From assembly GCA_038087015.1 (NCBI GenBank), contig JASBNA010000015.1, forward strand, positions 124,001 through 188,000: a stretch of DNA of 64,000 nucleotides, read 5' to 3'. The position numbers were made by a program, and so were the translations under genes. A model generated the notes under the pieces. The model worked only from the letters and a program-made list of their open reading frames with translations, ran no database searches and was not told where the DNA came from. Source of the DNA: Cerrena zonata (lineage: Eukaryota; Basidiomycota; Agaricomycetes; Polyporales; Cerrenaceae). How positions within the stretch are numbered: the stretch's first letter is position 1; the number at the start of each line of letters is the position of its first letter. Of the stretch, positions 42,419 to 52,500 are shown piece after piece.

Positions 42419-42798
42419 AACGGGTAAAGTAAACGGTTTTGCATCCTTTTTCGAACAGGGTCATAGAAATTTCATTAACTAGAAATGAATTGTGTGCGCA
42501 CACGCCCGGTACCCGACTCCAGTCCATACCTTTGAAATTTCTGGCCTGCACAATGGCCGGATTTGTTTTTCTTTTGAGTGGTTTGAGCTGTTGTTGTCTT
42601 TACTGAAAAGGGAAAGCTCATTATACCTGAATGACTTTTAGTGTATGACATTTACATGATATTTTTTAATTGTTTACTTAAAAACCTATTTAAATATAAC
42701 ATTAATTATTACCATTTCAGTTTATAAATTGTTTACAGAGTAGGTATTGTTTCCTTTTATTTTGTTCTGTTTTCGTTGTCATCATTTCATTTCTTTTT

Positions 42799-42829
<31 letters not shown>

Positions 42830-43002
42830 GTTTTGTATCTTCGCTGTTTCCCTAATTTATATAACTCCTTGCTTTTCGTCAGTTTTCTTTATTAGTCCTG
42901 GCATTCTTTTTTTTTTTTTTTGTTTGGTTTGGTTTAACCTTCTTCAATTTCAATTACCACAACGCCTTCTACTTTTCTACGCCCCATTGGTGTTCATCCA
43001 TA
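42419..43002. other. ATG15-SUR7 intergenic region
   Basis: The 584 bp hold T-rich DNA with a run of more than 20 T at about 42,807-42,830 and another near 42,908, suggesting a nucleosome-free promoter for SUR7. No RNA gene is seen. Confidence 0.5.
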
Positions 43003-43854
43003 ATGAGAGTAGTTCAAACCTTTGTCAATTTATTTTTCCTCGCAGGAGCCACCTTACTTTTAATTTTCACTGTTCTTTCAGGATCATCGAAACATTTTCC
43101 CTTGAACCGTTTCTACTGGATTCGTGCTGATACTAGTAATATCAGAGGAGCTCCAAATGAAGCTACTTGGACATTTTGGGGGGTTTGTGAATACCATGAT
43201 TTTTCCAAATGTACTTTAGGACCAGCTTACCCAGTTTCACCAGTTGATAATTTCAACACTGAAAGAAATGTTCCTCATGATTTTATTAGCAAAAGAGATA
43301 CTTTCTATTACTTGACCAGATTCTCGTTTGCTTTCACCATTGTGGCCCTTTGTTTCACTGGGGTGGCATTGATCATTGATATTTTAGGATTATGCTTCAC
43401 TATTATTGACCGGGTTGTTATTGCATTTGTTTCCTTTGCTTTATTCTTTTTAGCCGGTACTGCTGCTTTACAAACCGCCGGGTTGGTTTTAGCTAAAAAT
43501 GCCTTTAACGACGATAACTTGTCTGCCCATATTGGGGTTAAATTAATGGCAATTGTATGGACTGCAGTGGTTTGTCTTATAATTGTTTGGTTAAATACCT
43601 GTTTTGCTAATATTGCCACTAGTTATAAAAAACACATGGCTAGAGTGAAAGCTAGTAAGCAGCAAGAAGCCGGCTACGCCCCTCCTCCTCCAGACGCAAC
43701 TACCGGTGCTAATGGCCCAGTGGGTGATGAAAGCTCCTTCACTAGATCCGCTCCTGCTGAAAAAGATGTAGATGACGATAATACTGGTAGTGGTGGTATT
43801 AGATTTTTCAAAATTAAAAGAAATCACAAGGTTTCTGACGAAGAATCAGTTTAA
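43003..43854 (+). CDS. SUR7: Eisosome/MCC tetraspan protein, Sur7 family
   Basis: Sur7 proteins mark furrow-like plasma-membrane domains and help organise cell wall and PI(4,5)P2. Four membrane helices are visible: about 5-27, 111-135, 145-166 and 185-208. The first extracellular loop carries WTFWGVCEYHDFSKC, the claudin-like W...C...C motif of the family. The C-terminal tail is cytosolic with KASKQQEAGYAPPPP and a charged end. The opening MRVVQTFVNLFFLAGATLLL is what I recall for Candida SUR7, but FMP45-type paralogues are similar. The gene follows ATG15 and precedes PTK2, all on the plus strand. Confidence 0.88.
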   Translation: MRVVQTFVNLFFLAGATLLLIFTVLSGSSKHFPLNRFYWIRADTSNIRGAPNEATWTFWGVCEYHDFSKCTLGPAYPVSPVDNFNTERNVPHDFISKRDTFYYLTRFSFAFTIVALCFTGVALIIDILGLCFTIIDRVVIAFVSFALFFLAGTAALQTAGLVLAKNAFNDDNLSAHIGVKLMAIVWTAVVCLIIVWLNTCFANIATSYKKHMARVKASKQQEAGYAPPPPDATTGANGPVGDESSFTRSAPAEKDVDDDNTGSGGIRFFKIKRNHKVSDEESV

Positions 43855-43982
43855 GCTCATACCCTTTCTTCTATTTCTAAATCTCTGTATTATATAACAA
43901 ATATCTTTTAATCATTAATGTTCCTAAACCCTTAATATAAGTTTATTCTTTTGCAACTACGAAAACCTGTACATAAAAAACA

Positions 43983-43993
43983 ACCTCCGTACA
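43983..43993 (+). promoter_or_regulatory. Rap1-like element downstream of SUR7
   Basis: ACCTCCGTACA lies 129 bp after the SUR7 stop and over 1 kb from the next start. A simple promoter role is therefore unlikely; a terminator or border role is possible. Confidence 0.35.
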
Positions 43994-44446
43994 TCCCAAA
44001 GTGGGGGGGTCCGCCGAATACTTTTTTCTTTACTCCACATGGTTTTTATTAGCTGTTCGGGTTTAATCGGTGCTAATAGCCATTTTGCTTTTAGGGTACC
44101 ATCTGTCAAGCTAACATTGATTTCAAATTAATCTGGTGATGTCTTTCCCCGGTCATTCTTGCTGCTTTTAAATTAGCTGTTCTTAAACTTTCTGTGCTTG
44201 AATTACTTGGTCTTTATTTAACTTATCTAATTGATTATTAAAATATCTTTTTTTTCCAACTGTGAGCAAGCTAATCTTAATCTCAAATTTTTAAATTAAC
44301 AATTGATTGCTTCTTTTCATCTTCGTATCCTATTCCTTTCCCATATATATTCTATTACTGCTTCCCCAAGAACAGAGGATATAAGGTGTCTTTCTTTTTA
44401 TACTCTGCTAGATTCATAGATTGCATTCCAGAATACTAAGAAGACA

Positions 44447-44600
44447 TTCAGATATAAGACGTTCAGATACACTAAGATTTGTTCAGATACTGTCAAATAC
44501 TTTCAGATATTGTCAGATACTTCAGATACTTCAGATACTGTCAGATACTGTCAGATACTTTCAGATACTGTCAGATACTTTCAGACACTGCCAGATTCTT
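44447..44600. repeat. 9-10-bp tandem repeat (TCAGATACT) upstream of PTK2
   Basis: TCAGATACT or close variants occur about 14 times, with spacers T, G or TG. It ends about 420 bp before the PTK2 start and could be in the 5' leader. Confidence 0.9.
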
Positions 44601-45018
44601 CAAGGTACTTTTCTTTTAGTTACCAAACATACAATTTTAAGAACACTACACTATCTAACCGGAACATTGTCGTGACGTCACAGGAGGTTTGCTTACCAGA
44701 AAAAAAAATTCATAATCTTCACCCAACAATCAAGAAAAAGAAGATACTCAGATTAAACTACAAGCTCAATTCCCAAATCCTTTGTCTAACCCGTCTATTG
44801 TAATAGAGATAATATAAAGACAATACTTTTTTTTTTCAATTGAAGAGCTTGTCCTGTTGTCGGTTCGCAGAGAAATTTAAGCTCTAACAAAAGGAAAAAA
44901 AAAAAGGGAAAAAAAGAAAAAAAAAACAGAACAAGAAAACCTCTAGAGGAAGAAGACGAAGAGGAAGCACTGAAAAGCTCACCGTTTTGCCTTTTTTCTT
45001 CTACTCTTGCATTCAAGA

Positions 45019-47474
45019 ATGCCATTATCCAAAATGAAACCGGTTCAAGAGGGTCTGGTTCCGTCAAATGAACACCAGCATCATCATCATCACCATTTTA
45101 GAAAGCTATTCAAAAGAGATTCTTCGGAGAATGAGTCTTCAACCCCAATGTCAAATAATGACTCGAATAATTCAAATAATGATAGCGAAAGTGTATCTTC
45201 GATGAAAGTATCCAGAACCCCTTCAATTCTTTCATTACGTCGTCATAATTCCAATATTCTTCCTCAAAAAAATAACGAGGAATCCTCGAATAATCATCAT
45301 GGTATTCAAAATTTGCTTCACCACCATCATCACCATAAAGACCCTGTTGAAACCTCGGAAAAGAAAAATTATCTAGAGCTGAAACAATTGCTCATTTACA
45401 ACATATCAATCATAAAAATGCTCAAGCAAGAGCCAATGCGGGTCCTGGGGGTCAAAGAGGAGCTGCTTCGAATGCATTACATCAAACAAATCATCCTCAT
45501 AATGAAAAAATCACTTATAATCCTTTTGGTATGAATAAAAACCCTTCTAATGATATACCGAAAAATCCTTCTTTTTATATGAAGGGTGGACCCGAAGGTG
45601 CTAGAGTCGTAGCAAACCCGGTGGCTGATCCAAATGATTATTTACCAAATGATTTACAACAAGAACATGTGAATTTATTAGAAGATTTTGAAATTGATAT
45701 GAGTACTAAAAAACTAGGTGATGGTGGTTCTTCAGATGTTCGTATAATTAATGCAATTAGCCGTAAAAAACAATGTTATGCTTTGAAAAAATTCACTCTA
45801 TTAGCTAAAGAAACTGATGAAGAATTTTATAAAAGAGCTTCGAAAGAATTCATCATATCAAAGGTTGGGGGTGTTAGTAGGCACGTTGTTGATACTATTA
45901 CAATGGTGAGAATTCAATCTCAAGCTAATTTAACAAGAGGGTGGGGGATTGTTTTAGAATTTTGTGAAGGTGGTGATTTATTCAATACCATTATTAAACC
46001 GGGTTGGAAAAGATCTTCTTTACTGGAACGTTATTGTATTTTCAAACAAATTGCTTATGGTTTAAAATATTTACATGATCATGATATTGTTCATAAAGAT
46101 ATGAAACCAGAAAATATCTTGATTGATGCTAATGGTGTTGCTAAAATTTGTGATTTTGGTGTAAGTGATTATGGTCATGAAGAATTTGGTAATTTTGATT
46201 CTCCTTTAAAATTATCAACTGCTTATGTTGGCTCTCCTCCTTATTCTCCTCCAGAAGTTATGAAATTAAAAGAAGTTAGTTCTTCAGAAGCTAAAAGTTT
46301 TGCTTATGATCCTTTTAAAATGGATCATTGGGGATTAGGTATGTTATTATTTTGTATCGCTTATTCAAATATTCCTTTTCAAAATGCTTGTTCAAGTGAT
46401 CATGGTTATAGAGATTATAAATTTAACCGAGATCGTTTCAAATCAGATCATCCTTCTTTTAAAAATAATGATGATTATTCAAGAGGCCCTGGTTCTGAAT
46501 TTAAATGGGCTGCTCAATTTCATTCAAATGGTGCTGCAAGAGTCGCTTGGAAACTTTGTGATCCTTCAGTAAATACCAGATATGATTTAGATCTATTGTT
46601 TAAAGATCCTTGGTTTGTTGGTTTAGAAATGTGTCTTTATGAACACTCCGATCAAACTGTTAATCCATTTGTTTCAAATATGTCATCATCTTCATCTCAT
46701 ACCAATACTAGACCTCCATCCCGTAAAAATACTTTTAATAGTAGTGATGAAGAAGGTTTACATACTCCGTTCAGAAGTATGTTAGATTTAAATGATGGTG
46801 GTGCAAATGCAAAAGATAATGAATCAATAAATTCTAATTCTTCATTATCAACAACTCCTTTAAAATTACGGAAAGATCATACTAATGTTCATACTTCTTC
46901 GACTCAAGTTTTAACCCAAGGCCAAATACAAGAAAATGACGAATCATGTAATAATTGTCAAAATATTCACAAGGATAATCTGGAATCAAATATATCTCCT
47001 TCGAAAGTGAGATCAATGTTGGATGTTAGTGGTGATAATCGTGATAATGGAACACCTTCATTACCTGCAGTTAAAGAAGATAATGAACATTCTAATAATG
47101 ATTTGCATCATTCTAATTCAGGATTAGAATTTACTGCTAAAAATCAATTAAAACCTGAAGATACAGAAAAACAAGTCTCTTCTACTAATTCAATCAAATC
47201 AAATGGTACTGATAATTCCTCACAAATTACAAAGAAGGTTGAGTGTAATTGCGAATGTCATGAGTCAACTGAAAATGAACCAACTACACCAAATGGAGAG
47301 AAGAAGCCAAAGAAACAATTACCTGTATTACATAAACAGTTTCTTCGGTCGAATTCTCAAATTAAACTTGACTCGAATGGTGTTTGTGATTTAGGATATA
47401 AAATCAAAAAACATCATCATTGTGAGGTCAGTAGCGTGGCCGTTGCTGGCTCATTATCAAGAAGAGATCGATAA
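45019..47474 (+). CDS. PTK2: Serine/threonine kinase Ptk2 (NPR1/HAL5 family; frame broken once)
   Basis: In yeast this kinase activates the plasma-membrane H+-ATPase and polyamine/ion uptake. The 170-residue N-terminus is disordered with His runs (HHHHHHFRKLF and LLHHHHHHKD). The kinase domain spans about 225-540: Gly-rich LGDGGSSDVR, ALKKF lysine, catalytic VHKDMKPEN, DFG, and SPPYSPPEV in place of APE. Ser/Asn-rich C-terminus. Near 45,356-45,370 (A-rich GAAAAGAAAAA) the frame shifts. Adding one A joins SEKEKLSRAETIAHLQ to the kinase frame and gives 818 residues. The first ATG is 45019; an upstream in-frame TTG is not used. Identity is by family features and neighbourhood. Confidence 0.88.
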
Positions 47475-47750
47475 GCTAACATGGACGACTATAAAATTTT
47501 GGGAGGGGCTAAGGTTATATTCAATTCACTTATTCACTTTTTTTTTTTTTTTTTTTTTTGCAGTCACTTTTACTTTTATTTATTCTTTCTCTGCATTAAT
47601 ATTTTCTCTTAAAAAATACTTTATACATCTATATTTAATTTATACATTCATAGTATTTAATATTGTATTACATTAAGATTAATGGACGAAGAAATATATT
47701 AAATTTATAGAAGTTTTTGATAATTACATATACAAAAAGTTACGTTAAAT

Positions 47751-48553
47751 TTAAGCTTCTAAAGAAACTCTACCTTTTGGATTGGTAACTTTAACACCTA
47801 ATTTTTTAGCTTTAGCAACAATACCAACTCTGTTTTTAGCGGAAACATTGTGGTTAATTTCAGCAGCGTATTTTTTAGAGTGTAATAATAAAACATCTAA
47901 ATCTTTTTCGTTGGCAACATTGTAAACGTAGTGACCAGATGGGATTAAGTGTCTAGTTTTTTTGTTAGAACCGTAACCAATGTTTGGTTGTTCAATGGTA
48001 CCTCTGAATCTTCTTCTGACACAAGAGTCGATACCTTTTTGTTTTCTCCAGTTTTCAGAAACACGCTTATATCTGTCAGAGTGGTGTCTCTTGAATTTTT
48101 TGGTAAACTTCTTAACAATTTTTTGAGGTGGAACAGCAGCGGCCACTAAAAGAACTTGTTAGTATCTAGTTAAATAAACAGAATAATATAAGTAAGAATA
48201 GAATAAGTAAGAATATCAAGGCTGGTATCGTTCACTTCACTCCCAATATTCATAGTCATCGATATGCTCATCTCATTTGAAATCTTTTCAAACTTCTTGC
48301 AATGAATATAAGACATGCACAACCTGGCTCTTGCCTAGTCTGTGTCTTATACCGTAGATGGCACACATGATGATTGTTCATATACTGACTGTCATACACT
48401 GATTGTTCATATAGACAGACTCCAGTCAGTCTTCTTATTTCAGTACATCCAATCAGCTCAAACTTGATGACTTTAATCCAACAACAAACTCTTCACCTGC
48501 TATTCATTAACTTATTCTCTTCTAACATAATTATCATAAGGTCCGAACATACT
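47751..48553 (-). CDS. RPL32: 60S ribosomal protein L32 (eL32), start codon split by an intron
   Basis: A 131-residue large-subunit protein with the eL32 signature [20 protein letters not shown] and the conserved end [12 protein letters not shown]. The continuous frame opens at GTG (48146), not ATG. Reading upstream on the minus strand, TACTAAC then TTTTAG precede TGGCCGCT. A GTATGT donor at 48552-48547 follows CAAAA. Joining gives CAAA-ATG-GCC, so the A of the start codon (48553) is in exon 1 and TG in exon 2 (48145). The spliced frame is whole. It is convergent with PTK2 (276 bp). High-expression codon use supports a working ribosomal protein gene. Confidence 0.95.
48146..48552 (-). other. 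RPL32 intron, 407 nt
   Basis: Donor GTATGT, branch TACTAAC about 15 nt before the TAG acceptor. Inside are a 9-bp inverted repeat (TATAAGACA at 48307, TGTCTTATA at 48343) and a 14-bp direct repeat TGATTGTTCATATA (48371 and 48400, plus-strand reading). I looked for a C/D snoRNA on the gene strand and found no box pair. Confidence 0.9.
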
Positions 48554-48836
48554 TTTGACGTTATTGATTAAAAAGGTATACTGTAATAGTAAGTGTAAGA
48601 AAGGAGGTCTTTTTTTTTTTATTAAAACTTGACTAGTAAAAATTTTCACCAAGTTTTTGGATTTTCTCACACTAAGGAAAATTCACTATTCACTAACAAA
48701 CTGTTCGCACTAACAAAACAAAAAATAAAATTGATTTAAACAGTGAGCACCGCATACAAAACAAAAAAAAAAAAGAAAGAAAATTACAATTTTCATTTTT
48801 ATTCTCAGGGAGTGCACACAAGACAAAACAACTCGT

Positions 48837-48976
48837 TTAGGGTACATGCCCTATAAGACACACACGTGACCAATCCAGGAGATTTTTCAAAAATATCAGG
48901 ACCCGCAATAAATGGACACACCCCTTCTGTGAGGATGTCCCGTTTAGTACAGACTTACTACTTTACATCCGTGCAT
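48837..48976. promoter_or_regulatory. RPL32 promoter with Tbf1-, Cbf1- and Rap1-type sites
   Basis: TTAGGG (48837-48842) faces GCCCTA (48848-48853), a Tbf1-type pair. CACGTG (48863-48868) is a Cbf1 core. ACATCCGTGCAT (48965-48976) is Rap1-like. They lie 280-425 bp upstream of exon 1. Tbf1 with Cbf1 is the known ribosomal-protein control set in Candida. Confidence 0.65.
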
Positions 48977-49529
48977 CTGGATAACTGCAAAAGAAGCAAA
49001 AAAAAACCCGAAAATAGAAGAATGGCGGAAGATATTAGCTGGGAACAACTACGGCTGTGAAAGCTTCGAGGAAATGTACTCATGCTTTGCGTGCCAGGGT
49101 GTAGATTAGCTTGTGTAGCGATACGATGAAAGGGGAGTGTAATTAGTGGATAGTTCCCTTGTGTTTACCATTATTCTATTTCAGTTATTTTATTGTGCTA
49201 TGTTTTTTTTCTGTTTCTTTGTTAATGAGCATCAATTACGGTTTGACTTAGCTGGTAGCTGCCAAAGCGATATCAATTTTTTCAATATATTCAATCCATA
49301 GGCTTTAGAATCAGTTAATTAACATAAATTAAACAATCCAAGCGATACATAATCCACTCGCTTCTATTTAACGTCTTATCTATTCGCATTTAATTGAAAA
49401 ACAAGAGGAACATCTAGATAATTTACCCCGGTTGCTATCTAATACTCTAGCATTAATTGCACTATTTACATTAATATTGTGGGCTAAGAACCTAGAGGAT
49501 AAGAAGAATAAAAAGGCAAGCGACTCATC
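48977..49529. other. Spacer between the RPL32 promoter and FMP27
   Basis: About 550 bp of AT-rich DNA with a T-tract at about 49,203. It should hold the FMP27 promoter. No RNA gene is recognised. Confidence 0.45.
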
Positions 49530-52500
49530 ATGCTAATGGAAATCGTTTATTACGGATTGGGTTTAATTGCATGCTGGTGGTTTTCATGGTATTTTATTGC
49601 ATTGATTACTGGTTTCCATTTATGCTCAATTTCAATCAATAATGGGGTCCTGTTCAATGGATTATCATTTTGTTCTTCTAAGATTGTCATAAACTTGAAG
49701 TCCCTTCGTTTCAGATTATGGGGGAACACTCGAATGATTATCTTGGATGATCTTAATATAACGTTGTTGAATGATGACGATACCATTAATAAAAAACATG
49801 GGAAGTCGAAGTTGAAAAATAAGCCAAAAAATAGAAAACCAACTGAGTTATCAGAACTAGAAGATTTGAATTCGACTAAAATTTCAGTCTTACCAGCTAA
49901 TAGACTTGCCAAAGTTTTACTGAGATTCATTCTTAAACATATTCCTAAAATTGATATTGAAATAAGAAATACTTCAATAACAAGCTCTGCTAAGTTCAAA
50001 ACTAGAATTGATTATGCTAAATTTACTATCCTGTCAAGGTATAGTAAAAGACATGATGATGTAATTAAATTTTACTCAAACATTGTAACAACAAATGTTC
50101 AAATTCGTAATACTGCTACCGTCATGGAGCATTTACCTCCTTCTTCTTTAGGGACTTTTAGATTCCAATTAAATTACTCCATTCATATGTTTCATGGTGA
50201 TTTACAAAATATCCAATTGAAAATATTCACTAGTGATGTTAAAGTATCAGTTTTCAATACCTTTAAGTATCTAATCAAAAAATTAGGTAAAGAAAATGAT
50301 GGGTTGGGGTTACAACAAGATCAGGATGCGGCCACAGATGAAGATGAAGATGATATAGATATTGATAATTTAAACTTTCCAAGAAGTGATAGTTTCCGCT
50401 ATGATATACCGGCTGAATCGTCAAAAAGTCCACCATCAACATCAGAATCTTTGAAAGAAAATAATGATTCTAAATTTCAAAAACGTCTAAACAGAATTGT
50501 TAAACTTCATAATAAAATTTATTCGGCCATAAATGAAATTTCAATTCATGTTGAAAATACTTCATTTTTAGAAATCCCTTTTGCAACGACCGAAGATAAT
50601 CAAACATTTACAGAATATTTTAAACAATCACATCCTAGAACTTCAGTCTCCTTAAACATAAAATCAATGTCTGTAAATTTACAAAAATTATATGAGGGTT
50701 CGGCTGGGTTTGAAGTCTTATTTGATCCAAAAGTTGATAAACCTTTCCATGCTACAACTTCATTTCAATTATTGAAACTTGATTATTCAAAATTAGTCTA
50801 CGATGAGATCAAAAAAACACACTTTGCTGAATCTGATGAAGTCCTCAATATCCCTAACTACAGTTTCACTTTCAAAAGTAATATCATGGATAACTTGGCA
50901 AATGGTTACGGTTTTAAAAACTGTGTGGTTGAATTTTTCTCATCCGCAAGTAGTCCAATTTTAGATGTTGACACTGCTCAATTATCCTCCCTTCTTTATA
51001 ACCTTATTTTACTTAAAAAGTTTTTGAAACTAAATGACTTGAAAAGGGAAAATAGAAAATTAGCTAGAAGATTGGAAAAAATCGATCTCAATGATAACGA
51101 TGAAAGCTACCTTGCTTATTCTCATACTGGAGCAGATAGCCATAACCAATCTGTTTTTAATAATCAACAAAAGGAAATCAAACAAGAGCAACGCAATATA
51201 TTACTGAATAACTATAATGAGTCAGATACTAGTTATAGCTCTCAAGATGCTGACGACATGGACGAAACGAAAATTGAGTTGGACTACGAGAATAGTTCTC
51301 CCGAATAAGAAAAATTTTGAAGCAGGTAGCTCTGTGAATGGCTCGTCTGCCAAAAGCTCTCCCCTTAAAAACAAATTCTTCAAGCTTCTTAATGATTATT
51401 ATCCACGTCTAGATGTTAAGCTAATTATTGAACAACCAAGACTTATCATTCGAAATAATGATAAGCTACATGAACGTATTCAAATATTGAATTTTTCTTA
51501 TTCCTTACTTAATGTTCACGTTATGACCACTGCTGCCAGAGATTATGATGCTAAATGCCATATATTACATCCATGTACAACATATCATGAAAAAAGTGAT
51601 ATAGAGTCAGCTAATTATACAAATGAGATTATCAAAAAGGAAATCCTAAGTCTTAGATCTGCCCATTTTCAATTTGATATTTTAAAAAATTTACGAGTTA
51701 AATCCTTAATTGACATCGATGAACTAATGGTGGATTTGGGCGAGCTAGATGTTCTCGTCGGAATAAATAGACTCTTTATGGACGTTACTACAATGACCGA
51801 CCGTGATATGAATACTGGTCTTATAAATTTGTTCTTGAATTCAGAAATAATCAAACAAAGAAGTGTATATCCTTTGTTCCATCCTATGTTGGCCTCGCCT
51901 GGTCTATTGTCTTCGCCAGCATCGGAAGCCGACCTTAAAGCTACATCATTGGAATCGAAATTATTCAAAGTTTTACCTCATTGGTTAGTAGAAGCTGAAC
52001 TCAGGGTCTCTCATTCGCATGTTCATATTGGTTCGAGATCCGTTCTTATCGGAAAAGACTATATATCACAAGTTTTTGGAAATGGATTTGATAAGGACTT
52101 CGGCTCCTCAAATCATAATCTTAGGGCAGTCAAATTCACCTTTGATGATTTCAAAGCAAAAATAAAAAACGACACTAGAAAACTGTCCTTGGATATCACT
52201 TCGTCCACTGCCCATTCCTCAACTGACAGCCTAATACCACCTTCAATGGCTACTTCGCAAGACACACTTACATCTAATTTATTATCAGAAAATAATTCTG
52301 ATATACTATTCTGGGCATTCAATATTGAAGTTAATAAAATCAATATATCAGTACGAAATGATTTAATCACTGAAAAATTTGAGAATTTCCTTAGCGTTCC
52401 AAATTTCAACATAGAAGTTGGGGCGGTGATTCAGAACTCCCAAAAGAAACTAAGGATAGATGGTAATGTCGGTGAATTAAGAGGATCCTACGATCGCTAT

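Larger units (their letters stand above)
43855..45018. other. SUR7-PTK2 intergenic region
   Basis: This 1.16-kb stretch has no supported gene. It contains a Rap1-like ACCTCCGTACA at 43983, an AT-rich middle, the SUR7 terminator and the tandem repeat at 44,447-44,600. A-tracts lie near 44,897-44,930 just before PTK2. Confidence 0.55.

Noticed and set aside
45531..47474. Separate kinase gene starting at 45531
   Set aside because: The upstream frame continues into it after one added A; the N-terminal His-rich part belongs to the same gene.
48340..48400. C/D snoRNA in the RPL32 intron
   Set aside because: ATGATGA and CTGA occur only on the strand opposite to the gene and lack a terminal stem.
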